Positions 36,951 to 45,511 of a stretch of 64,000 bases of DNA are shown here, piece after piece. How positions within the stretch are numbered: position 1 is the stretch's first letter; each line of letters starts with the position of its first letter. The DNA is from Bacteroides sedimenti. GTDB lineage: Bacteria > Bacteroidota > Bacteroidia > Bacteroidales > Bacteroidaceae. The notes beneath the pieces are model-generated. The model had not been told where the DNA came from. It saw only the letters and a program-made list of their open reading frames with translations, and did no database searches. Where the stretch lies: assembly GCF_040365225.1 (NCBI RefSeq), contig NZ_AP028055.1:3038001-3102000 (forward strand). The letters run 5' to 3'. The position numbers and the translations under genes are program-made.

Positions 36951-38603
36951 ATGATTATGAGAAAATTAAAATATTTTGCACTGGCATTGTTGCTTGGAAT
37001 GGGTTTCTCGAGCTGTGAAAACATGCTTGATGATAATAAGAATCCAGATAAAGCATCATCAGTAACAGCTGAACAATTGTTACCTGTCGTAGTCTTTTAT
37101 TCATCTCAGATAAATTACGACCATGCTGAGTATGGTGCTTACCTTTCTCAGGCATTGACAACTGGTGGTAAGAGTCAAACCGGATCTTATGCTTATAAGA
37201 GCGGATGGGAATTCCTGACAATGAATAGACATCCCCAATGGAGAAGACATTTCTTTGATATAGGGACAAACGTTAATGAGCTGATTAAAGCAGCAGAAAA
37301 GATCAACTCTAAAAACTTTATATTAATTGCCCGTACAATCCGTTTGATGTCTACTCAGCTAACAACTGATATGTTTGGTGATATGCCTCGTTCTGAAGCT
37401 TATAAATCAAACTCCCCTAAATATGACACCCAGGAAAGTATTTACGAATGGATGATTAAGGAATCTGATGAATTGATTGCTTTGTACAATGATCCTGCTT
37501 GGACAGATGCACCTACAAATGTTAAGATCACGAAACAAATGGACCGTATTTTCTCAGGTGATTTAAAGAAGTGGAAGCAATTTACCTATGCTTTAAAAGC
37601 ACGTATTCTGTTGCGTAAACTTCCAAATTGGGACAATACTCCGGCTACCTGCCAGCAGATTATCGATGCTGTGGACGCTGCTAATACTGCTGAATGGGAA
37701 GAACCAAGATATAATTATGATAGCGGAACAGGTGTGAAGAGCTCTCCTTGGGGATTATCCAAACCTATCATTAATGGTTGGGAAAGTCGTGATAATCAAT
37801 TGGATAAGGCAATAGCTTCAAAGTACTTTTGTGTAAATATTTTAGGCGTTTTTGATAAGCCAAGCCCATCAATCGGACAAGCAGAAGACCCTCGTCTCGA
37901 GAAAATGATGACTAAAAGAGCGGGCCCTGAAGGAGATGCTGCAATCAAATACCGCTATTTGGAAAATAATATTGGAATGGGAGTTTCTTACAAAGAATCG
38001 AACTATCCTGATTTATATGCTGGTGTGTATACAAAGGATAATGGATATATTCCATTGATAACAACCGAAGAACTGTTGTTAATAAAAGCAGAGGCAGAAT
38101 ACTGGAAAGGAGATAAAGTTGCTGCCAGAACATTAGCTATTGAAGCTGCTAATATGAATATGGACCGTTATGGTGTTATAAACGCTAAATACAAAAGCAA
38201 CTATTTTGATCTGAAATATAAAGACAAATATTTCCCAGAAGGTGATGCGTTTACCATTAAGCATCTAATGCTTCAGAAATACGTTTGTATGTATTTGCAG
38301 CCAGAACAATGGACAGATTTAAGAAGATACAATTACAGCAATGATGTAAACAAGAAAACCTATGATGGAGTCATTGTTTATCCGGGATTGAAACGTCCTT
38401 ATAACTTGTACGAACCTTATTGGTGCACTGAAAAGAATCCTGATGGAACTGTTAAGGAGGTTTGGATACAGCGGATTAACTATGACCCTGAAACTGAGGA
38501 AAAATACAATAAAGCTGAATTGGAAAGGCTTGGTGCTTATAAAAGTAGCGATTGGCTAAAGAAACCTATGATTTGGGCTATTTATTCTGATGCACATAAA
38601 TAA
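36951..38603 (+). CDS. SusD-like (SusD/RagB, second subfamily) lipoprotein
   Basis: The protein has 550 residues; the signal ends LGMGFSSC. A second ATG six bases in (36957) gives the tidier start MRKLKYFALALLL. Conserved features of the SusD-like_2 group are the early DDNKNPDKASSVTAEQLLP, helices such as NFILIARTIRLMSTQLTTDMFGDMP, and the late AEAEYWKGDKVAARTLAIEA and QPEQWTDLRRY. It caps the SusC transporter encoded immediately upstream and binds the glycan at the cell surface. Confidence 0.93.
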   Translation: MIMRKLKYFALALLLGMGFSSCENMLDDNKNPDKASSVTAEQLLPVVVFYSSQINYDHAEYGAYLSQALTTGGKSQTGSYAYKSGWEFLTMNRHPQWRRHFFDIGTNVNELIKAAEKINSKNFILIARTIRLMSTQLTTDMFGDMPRSEAYKSNSPKYDTQESIYEWMIKESDELIALYNDPAWTDAPTNVKITKQMDRIFSGDLKKWKQFTYALKARILLRKLPNWDNTPATCQQIIDAVDAANTAEWEEPRYNYDSGTGVKSSPWGLSKPIINGWESRDNQLDKAIASKYFCVNILGVFDKPSPSIGQAEDPRLEKMMTKRAGPEGDAAIKYRYLENNIGMGVSYKESNYPDLYAGVYTKDNGYIPLITTEELLLIKAEAEYWKGDKVAARTLAIEAANMNMDRYGVINAKYKSNYFDLKYKDKYFPEGDAFTIKHLMLQKYVCMYLQPEQWTDLRRYNYSNDVNKKTYDGVIVYPGLKRPYNLYEPYWCTEKNPDGTVKEVWIQRINYDPETEEKYNKAELERLGAYKSSDWLKKPMIWAIYSDAHK

Positions 38604-38624
38604 CTAATTTAATTGTATAATAAC

Positions 38625-39467
38625 ATGAAAAATATAATAAAGATCGCCTTATTATTGCTGTGCTCATCAGGCTTTACTGCCTGCGAAATTAATGACCCTG
38701 TCGATGGCTGGGCCCGAATTGGCCAGCAAGTACCTCAGACAATTTGGGAGTTGTCTAGTACAAAAGTGAAAGCCGGGGATAGTCTCCAATTTAAAGCCCA
38801 GTATTATACAAATGGCGAGGAAGTGGAAGACATGGCTGTGTGGTATGACCTGACCGAGAAAACAACTATGAGTGCAACATGCCCTATTGTAAGCTTTAAC
38901 TATTCTCTCTCCATTGATAAATCGGTTCTATCAAGAGAAAATCAGGAAATTATTTCATATGTTCATTCCGAGAATTACTGGGATAGCAATAAAAAAGCAT
39001 ATATATTTAATGGCAAATTCCCTGTCAGCAATACTTTGCGCCCGATAGAATGGAAAGAGGTTGGAGACTTTGATAATGCGAAATTTCAAACACTGTTCCC
39101 TGATACATTTGCGACTGCATTTAAAAGTGGACTCTACCAGAAACTTGCTCAAGCAACATACTTGTCTGATTATCGCGCGGTTCTGGTAACAGCTGGAAAT
39201 GTTACAGTAGAGGAATTTAACGCTTGCGTGGATTCCGTTTACAATAATAATAGTGCAAGCTGGGATAAGTTTATTAAAAACGATAAAGTTGCGACTTTGA
39301 AAAGTAAATTTGATGTTATCCCATTTGAAAACCTGATTTATAAATCCTCTGAATCGAAGTATATGATTAATTATTTAAAGTCATATTTTGCAGGGGCTAC
39401 TTTCAGAGTCTTCGATAAAAAGAAGAATCAAGGTATTACAGAAAAGTTCACTATTGAAATTATATAA
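38625..39467 (+). CDS. Surface lipoprotein of unknown function in the SusC/D operon
   Basis: The likely start is the ATG at 38625 (280 residues); a TTG at 38613 is less convincing. The lipoprotein signal ends SSGFTAC. The mature part has an Ig-like beta region (about 40-130: STKVKAGDSLQFKAQYYTNGEEVEDM) and a mixed alpha/beta C-terminal half. I do not recognise the family. Position directly after SusD and the lipobox fit a surface glycan-binding protein or other accessory of the transporter; function is not shown by sequence. Confidence 0.75.
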   Translation: MKNIIKIALLLLCSSGFTACEINDPVDGWARIGQQVPQTIWELSSTKVKAGDSLQFKAQYYTNGEEVEDMAVWYDLTEKTTMSATCPIVSFNYSLSIDKSVLSRENQEIISYVHSENYWDSNKKAYIFNGKFPVSNTLRPIEWKEVGDFDNAKFQTLFPDTFATAFKSGLYQKLAQATYLSDYRAVLVTAGNVTVEEFNACVDSVYNNNSASWDKFIKNDKVATLKSKFDVIPFENLIYKSSESKYMINYLKSYFAGATFRVFDKKKNQGITEKFTIEII

Positions 39468-39478
39468 ATCATAGAGCT

Positions 39479-41119
39479 ATGAAATTTACTAAATATTTAT
39501 TTGCAGTTCTACTGCTTACCTTATCACTGACGGGATGTGTAGAGAACAACCCGTTCTATGAAAACTTTCCTGGTGATAAGGTTGCATTCACTTACAATGT
39601 GGATGGCAATTATAAGATTGATTATCTGGTTGGTTCAACCATCCAGTTTACAAATATCTCAGAGGCAAAAGGCGCTTGTACTTGGGATTTCGGTGATGGA
39701 TCCGGAGTGTCAACAGAAAATGATCCAAAGCATATCTTTGAGGTTGCAGGAACTTATGAAGTGAAACTGACAGTTGAAGGTGAAGGTACTGTTACTAAGA
39801 AGATTCTGATTAGTGACATTTTCCCAACGATTACGATTGATCCTATAGAAGGTGGACTCTGTGAGGTAAATTCTGTACCAGTTCATTTCTCCGTTTATTT
39901 ACCCAACCCGCAGAATTTACCTGTTGACTTTACCTGGGTTTTACCGGAAGGTACTATTGATGCTACTGGCAAAGAAATTACTCAATTTGAGGGATCAGAT
40001 CCTGGTCAATTGAGATTTAAGAATGTTGGTTCACAAAAAATTGTTTTAAAGACTAAATTAGGAGGTCGTTCTCTCGAAGAAGGGGTCGTTAATGTTCAGG
40101 TTGGTTACAATCAGCCGGCTAAAACTATCTATTACGCAGTGAAAGGTGGAAATCTGATGGCTATGAAACTGATCCCTAATTTACCTCAAGGAATGAAAAA
40201 CAAACCATTCAATTTAGGAATTAAATCAGGACAACACCCGATGAATCTATTATTCAGTGATTCATGTCTGTATGTCCTTGATGCAGGTAAACAGTTTACT
40301 TATATCAATGACGCTGATGGTGTATTAGGCGATGGTGCAATATCTGTTGTGGCATACAATGGAAGTAAGATTGAAACCCTGCTTACAAATACTAAACAAG
40401 CTTTCAACGACCCATTCTATGGATACATTGATGGAAATGACCTTTATTTCTCCGATCGTAATACTGGTATAACTAGGGTTCCAAAAACATCAAGAAATAT
40501 GTCATTGGATCGTAATGATTCACGTTTCTCATATTATGTTCAGAACGATCGATTGAAATATTATAATGTTGGATACCAATACGGTGCGATGAATGCTTGT
40601 ATGACTAAATTGAAAGATGGAACATGGTGGTGGTCTAAAACTTATAACGGGGTAGGTATATACCGTTTCAAGGAAAGTGATATCTCTGCTAGTGCAATCT
40701 CTACCGGTGAAGCGAACAAACCTTATCCTGTATTAGCTTCCGGGCTTTACATAAAATCATTTGTAGTTGACGAAACTAGAGGAATGGTGTATTATGCTAT
40801 TCGTGAAAAAGGTATCTATAAAGCATCAATTGCTGATTTCCAAGATCCATTTAAAATTACTCCTGCTAATCCCGGAACTCTAATTCAGGCCTTGATTTCT
40901 GATAGCGAAGGTTCAACCGGTGAGTATGTGGATGTATGTCAGATGGTTCTTGACCCAGAGGATGGTTCTGTTTATTTCGGTTATCGTAAAGATCCTACTT
41001 CAACTGTGGCTTCAGGTTTGAAACGATATAATCCGGCAGCGAATAAAATTGAATCTATTATCGACAATGTTGAAATATACGGTGTTGCAATCAATCACAC
41101 CAAAGCAAAATTATTCTAA
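39479..41119 (+). CDS. PKD-domain surface lipoprotein with propeller-like C-terminal part
   Basis: This 546-residue lipoprotein has the signal LLTLSLTGC. A PKD domain lies at about 35-112 with the diagnostic CTWDFGDGS and HIFEVAGTYEVKLTV. A second beta-sandwich (about 118-208) follows. The C-terminal 330 residues contain repeated beta-strand segments (SGLYIKSFVVDETRGMVYYA, EDGSVYFGYRK) that suggest a beta-propeller. PKD plus propeller lipoproteins next to SusD are common glycan-binding accessories. It lies 11 bp after the previous gene, inside the second SusC/D operon. Confidence 0.85.
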   Translation: MKFTKYLFAVLLLTLSLTGCVENNPFYENFPGDKVAFTYNVDGNYKIDYLVGSTIQFTNISEAKGACTWDFGDGSGVSTENDPKHIFEVAGTYEVKLTVEGEGTVTKKILISDIFPTITIDPIEGGLCEVNSVPVHFSVYLPNPQNLPVDFTWVLPEGTIDATGKEITQFEGSDPGQLRFKNVGSQKIVLKTKLGGRSLEEGVVNVQVGYNQPAKTIYYAVKGGNLMAMKLIPNLPQGMKNKPFNLGIKSGQHPMNLLFSDSCLYVLDAGKQFTYINDADGVLGDGAISVVAYNGSKIETLLTNTKQAFNDPFYGYIDGNDLYFSDRNTGITRVPKTSRNMSLDRNDSRFSYYVQNDRLKYYNVGYQYGAMNACMTKLKDGTWWWSKTYNGVGIYRFKESDISASAISTGEANKPYPVLASGLYIKSFVVDETRGMVYYAIREKGIYKASIADFQDPFKITPANPGTLIQALISDSEGSTGEYVDVCQMVLDPEDGSVYFGYRKDPTSTVASGLKRYNPAANKIESIIDNVEIYGVAINHTKAKLF

Positions 41120-41188
41120 AACAAATAAAGCTGATAGCTGCTGTTCTTAGTAGCTATCAGCTAATATAACCACAATAATTTACCTTCT

Positions 41189-43969
41189 ATGACTGACCAT
41201 AGCATAAAAAGAATAATTCTTTCGCTATTATTATTGCATATAGGCATAATAGCTTTTTCGCAATCCCCTAAAAGAGAGATGCGCTCAGCCTGGCTTGCAA
41301 CTGTATGGCAATTGGATTGGCCAAAATCGAAGATTACTTCTACAGGAAATGAACAGGAAATAAATGTTCAAAAGAAATTGATGACAAGAATCCTGGATTC
41401 GTTGGTTTCAGCTAATATGAATGCAGTTTGTTTTCAGATACGGAGCAGATGTGATGCTATGTATAAGTCTAGTTATGAACCTTGGTCTTCTGATTTAGTT
41501 GCGACTCGTGGAATGGATCCTGGATATGATCCTCTTGCTTTTGTTATTCAGGAAGGTCACAAAAGAGGTATTGAAGTTCATGCCTGGATAAATCCATATC
41601 GTTTTGAGTCTCAAGTTGGCCAATGGAGTGGTCAACCGGGTGATTATAATGTTGATCATCCAGACTGGGTACTTGCTCACAATGGAGCTTCAATCTTAAA
41701 CCCCGGATTGCCGGAAGTAAGAAATCGCATCTCTGATATTATCCGGGAAATTGTTACCAATTATGATGTTGATGGTATCCTCTTTGATGATTATTTCTAT
41801 CTATCGGGTACTACTGCTGCTGAAGATGCGGATGCATTCTCTAAATACAATCCCGAAGGACTAAAATTGGCTGACTGGAGACGATCTAATGTCAACAAGA
41901 TGATTGCTCAGGTTTACAATACAATCCAAGAGGTGAAGCCTTATGTTACTTTCGGAGTTTCTCCCGCAGGTATTTGGGATGTAACTCCCGAAATCGCGGC
42001 TTCATACGGGCTGACGCTACCTCAGGGTATCTCAGGTGGTTATGCTTATAACAGCATCTATTGTGACCCTGTAGCATGGCTGAAGGAAGGAACAGTAGAT
42101 TATATTTCTCCTCAGATTTATTGGACAACTGGATCGGGTACGACTGATTATAACAAGTTAGCACCTTGGTGGTCTGATGTGGCGCTTCATTTTGGGAAAC
42201 ATTTCTATTCAAGTCATTCAATAAGTGCGTTAACAGCCTCTTCATCTACCCAACCTGTACAGATTGATGGCGTTACTTTGCCTGCTGCAGCTTTATCAAA
42301 CACAGAAAAAGCGATTCTGTTTGAGAACACTGCTCCTCAAACCCGCTTCGTTTCGACTGAAGTCGGTTTACAGATTGATGCAAATAGAAATGGTGATAAG
42401 AATGATGCACCGGGAAGTATTTTTTATCCGGTTACTAAAGTTTATGCAACTGCAGGTTTTGTGGACTATCTGAAGCGCTATAAATTTACAAATAAGGCAT
42501 TGGCTCCTGCTATCCACTGGAAAAATACAACAAATCCTGGGACTGTCAGTAATATATCCCTCAATGGGTCCTTATTAAGCTGGACACCGGTGACTGGAAA
42601 TGCTCAATACTCTGTTTATGCAATTCCTGCTAATCAGGTTGAGAGTCCGGAGGTGTTCAATTCTTCTCAATATCTATTAGGTGTATCATATGAACCGTCC
42701 TTTACAATAAACGGAGCCCTTAATTTGACCGACAAAGTCCTTGCTGTAGCAGTAATGGATCGTTATGGAAATGAATTTGCACCCGTGATTATGGGACATT
42801 CTTGTGTTGCAGCTTCTACTCCTGTTCAGGACTACCCTGCAGACCAGAGTAATTCATTGTATCCTTTCGTATTTACATGGGAGCCTGTGTCAGGTGCTAT
42901 TTCATATATTATTGAGATATCAGAAAAAGAAGATTTTTCCAATTTGATTTGTGCTCGTGAAGTATATACGAACAGTTTTTCAACGACTAATCTGAAGCCT
43001 TTGTTGAATGGACAAAAATATTATTGGAGAGTAAAAACAAAAACTGCCGGAGAAATTAGTCTTGCCTCCGCAGCACGTTCTTTTGTTCCCAATACCTTCT
43101 GCATTGCTCAGCCTATAAATGCAGCTGAAAATGTTGCATTGACTCCACAGATTTCCTGGACAGATGCTGGCGCAGATGCAACATATCAGCTAGAGATTGC
43201 TTCAGCTGTCAATTTCTCGGATGGATTGATTTTATATAGTGCAAAATATAACACAAATAGTTGCCAACTTCCATCAGGTGTTTTGGTGGGACTAAAAACA
43301 TATTACCTCCGAGTGAAGACTATGATTAATGGTGTTGAGACATATACTCCTATCGTAAACTTTACTACAGAAGCCCGTGTTCCTGATGTACCTCAGATTG
43401 CTTCTCCATTAAACGGAAGTACTATTGAGAGTAGTACGTTGAAAGTTAATTGGAATGAAGAACCACGAGCAAAGAACTTCAGAATTGAATTATGTTCTTC
43501 AAATAGTTTTTCTCCTCGACAAACTAAGATCAAATTGGTTGATCCATTTGTTTATGAAACGATATACGATGGTCTTACTTCCGGAACTTATTACGTGAGA
43601 GCAAGAGCTGAATACAATGATAAAGATGCTAATGGGAATATTATTACGGCTGTTACAAACTGGTCTGATACCATTCAAGTAACTTATAAGTTACCTACAG
43701 GAATTGAAGATATACAAAAAGAGGCAAACCGTTATTATATAATCAATTCAGGTGCAGGCGATAAAAAGTTAGTTGTTGAGTTGTGCGAATCTTCTAAAAT
43801 TTCTGTTAGTCTGAATTCAGTATCCGGAGTTCAGTTAATGTCTCTGAATCAGCTTATGCCTGCAGGTCAGCATGTTATAGATCTTTCTATTCAGAATGTG
43901 CCAGCCGGAATTTATCTGATATTTATTGAGGCGGACGGTAAACGTGAAACCCTTAAACTAATTAAATAG
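41189..43969 (+). CDS. GHL10 (DUF187, DigH-like) glycoside hydrolase with FnIII modules
   Basis: The protein has 926 residues and a signal peptide ending IIAFSQ (25). The TIM-barrel domain covers about 28-345 with the family opening REMRSAWLATVWQLDWP, EVHAWINPYRF (129-139) and the acidic motif VDGILFDDYFY (194-204). E. coli DigH (YddW), from the same GHL10 group, cleaves denuded peptidoglycan strands. Fibronectin-III-like modules fill about 440-820. The last 90 residues look like a T9SS-type C-terminal domain (VSGVQLMSLNQL, then PAGIYLIFIEADGKRETLKLIK split by strands). Expected location is the cell surface. A peptidoglycan substrate is inferred from homology and neighbours. Confidence 0.88.
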   Translation: MTDHSIKRIILSLLLLHIGIIAFSQSPKREMRSAWLATVWQLDWPKSKITSTGNEQEINVQKKLMTRILDSLVSANMNAVCFQIRSRCDAMYKSSYEPWSSDLVATRGMDPGYDPLAFVIQEGHKRGIEVHAWINPYRFESQVGQWSGQPGDYNVDHPDWVLAHNGASILNPGLPEVRNRISDIIREIVTNYDVDGILFDDYFYLSGTTAAEDADAFSKYNPEGLKLADWRRSNVNKMIAQVYNTIQEVKPYVTFGVSPAGIWDVTPEIAASYGLTLPQGISGGYAYNSIYCDPVAWLKEGTVDYISPQIYWTTGSGTTDYNKLAPWWSDVALHFGKHFYSSHSISALTASSSTQPVQIDGVTLPAAALSNTEKAILFENTAPQTRFVSTEVGLQIDANRNGDKNDAPGSIFYPVTKVYATAGFVDYLKRYKFTNKALAPAIHWKNTTNPGTVSNISLNGSLLSWTPVTGNAQYSVYAIPANQVESPEVFNSSQYLLGVSYEPSFTINGALNLTDKVLAVAVMDRYGNEFAPVIMGHSCVAASTPVQDYPADQSNSLYPFVFTWEPVSGAISYIIEISEKEDFSNLICAREVYTNSFSTTNLKPLLNGQKYYWRVKTKTAGEISLASAARSFVPNTFCIAQPINAAENVALTPQISWTDAGADATYQLEIASAVNFSDGLILYSAKYNTNSCQLPSGVLVGLKTYYLRVKTMINGVETYTPIVNFTTEARVPDVPQIASPLNGSTIESSTLKVNWNEEPRAKNFRIELCSSNSFSPRQTKIKLVDPFVYETIYDGLTSGTYYVRARAEYNDKDANGNIITAVTNWSDTIQVTYKLPTGIEDIQKEANRYYIINSGAGDKKLVVELCESSKISVSLNSVSGVQLMSLNQLMPAGQHVIDLSIQNVPAGIYLIFIEADGKRETLKLIK

Positions 43970-44024
43970 AATATATTGTTTTTCAATATAAATTGTGATT
44001 ATTGTTTAACTAAATTTTAAGATT

Positions 44025-45407
44025 ATGAAAAAAGTATTACTTGGAGTTGCTGCTCTGTTTATTGGCGCAGCATCAATGAACGCACAAACAGGCGTTAAAG
44101 ATACAGCAGTTTACAATCCTACAAATGGATATGAACTGAGGAATCTTTGGATTCAGTCTGAATTGTCTAATAATAAACAAATTATTACTGACATAGGTGA
44201 GGCCAGAGGTATGGCTGTTCGTAACGGTGAACTTTTGTTCTGTCAACGCGGTGGTACATCTACAAGTGGAAACATTTTGATTTATGATGGAGCAACCGGT
44301 GCATTCAAACGTAATGTTGCTCTAGCTAGCAATGTATTTGCATTGAATGATACAGCAAAGGTAACCAAGGTTTTTGGTGTTTGTAATGATATTCAGGTTG
44401 ATGATGCAGGACATGTACTTGTTGCAAACTTACAAACAAATGCTGCAAAAGAAAGTTTCCAGGTTTGGAATATTAATCTTGCAGACGGAACAGGTACAAA
44501 AGTTCTGGATTGTTTGCTAACAGGTCTTACTGATGTATTCCGTATTGATGCATTTGGTGTTTATGGAGACGTAACAGGTGATGGATATCTGATGGCTGCT
44601 ATTGCTGGTGATATCGCTGGTGCAGGTGACCAGGTACTTCGCTGGGATATTAAAGGTGGTGTCCTTGACGGGAACAATCCTGAATTTATAACTATACAAA
44701 GTTATTATCCAGTTGCTGCAAAGACTAATGGTACTGGACCACGTGTATGTCCGGTAGATAATGACCTTTTCTATCTGGATGGATTTAACTCTGCTGCAAC
44801 TCTGTATGACATGAATGGTGTAATTGTAGATGGTTTTGCTAATGCTACTGATTGTGCTCCATTAAATATTGGAAATAACGGTGTAGATGAATTCTCTATC
44901 AATGGTAAAGACTTCGTAACATATATTTACTCTAATAACACTGTTTCTCCATACCAGGCATGGAACTTGTGTGAACTTGGTGCAGGTATGCAATTTACCG
45001 GTATGCAGAAATATTTCCAATTCCCTAAAGCTGGTTTAGGAAAAGCGTCTAATGCTGTTCGTACAGCATTGCCTCGCATCGAAGTAAATCCTGCTAAAAC
45101 TGTTGCTACACTTTATGTATATGCATATAAGAGTGGAGTTGCAGCTTACCAGTTTGGTTTGACAAAAGATCTTCCTACTCAATCAGGAATCAGTAAGAAT
45201 CATGCAGATGCTGCATTGAACGTTGTTGCTACTGCTAATGGCATCGAATTGTCTGAAGCTGCTAACGTTGAAGTATTTAACTTCGCTGGTCAGAAAGTAG
45301 CTGCTTTGAATAGCGCAAGTAAAGTTGTTTTGGCTCCTGGAATGTACATTGTAAAAGCAATTACTGCCAACGGAGAAGTTGTAACAGCAAAAGTTAATGT
45401 GAAATAA
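44025..45407 (+). CDS. Secreted propeller-like protein with T9SS-type C-terminal domain
   Basis: The 460-residue protein has a signal peptide ending AASMNAQ (21). The body consists of repeated beta segments around aspartates and glycines (DIGEARGMAVRNGELLF, DIQVDDAGHVLVANL, DVTGDGYLMAA), suggesting a propeller; it may belong to the DUF4623 group, which I give tentatively. The last 60 residues (GIELSEAANVEVFNFAGQKV to PGMYIVKAI) form a compact T9SS-like sorting domain without the YPNP start. It ends at a strong terminator, so its message may be separate or abundant within the operon. Function is unknown. Confidence 0.7.
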   Translation: MKKVLLGVAALFIGAASMNAQTGVKDTAVYNPTNGYELRNLWIQSELSNNKQIITDIGEARGMAVRNGELLFCQRGGTSTSGNILIYDGATGAFKRNVALASNVFALNDTAKVTKVFGVCNDIQVDDAGHVLVANLQTNAAKESFQVWNINLADGTGTKVLDCLLTGLTDVFRIDAFGVYGDVTGDGYLMAAIAGDIAGAGDQVLRWDIKGGVLDGNNPEFITIQSYYPVAAKTNGTGPRVCPVDNDLFYLDGFNSAATLYDMNGVIVDGFANATDCAPLNIGNNGVDEFSINGKDFVTYIYSNNTVSPYQAWNLCELGAGMQFTGMQKYFQFPKAGLGKASNAVRTALPRIEVNPAKTVATLYVYAYKSGVAAYQFGLTKDLPTQSGISKNHADAALNVVATANGIELSEAANVEVFNFAGQKVAALNSASKVVLAPGMYIVKAITANGEVVTAKVNVK

Positions 45408-45434
45408 TTAATTTGCTCTTTTTTAAACTTAAAT

Positions 45435-45466
45435 AAAAGGGTGATCTATGTAGTCACCCTTTTACT
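45435..45466 (+). terminator. Terminator ahead of the phosphodiester glycosidase cluster
   Basis: AAAAGGGTGA (45435-45444) pairs with TCACCCTTTT (45454-45463) around a nine-base loop. Confidence 0.85.
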
Positions 45467-45511
45467 TTATCACTCTTCCACTCTTCTTTCTCGCATTAAA
45501 TACATATACTT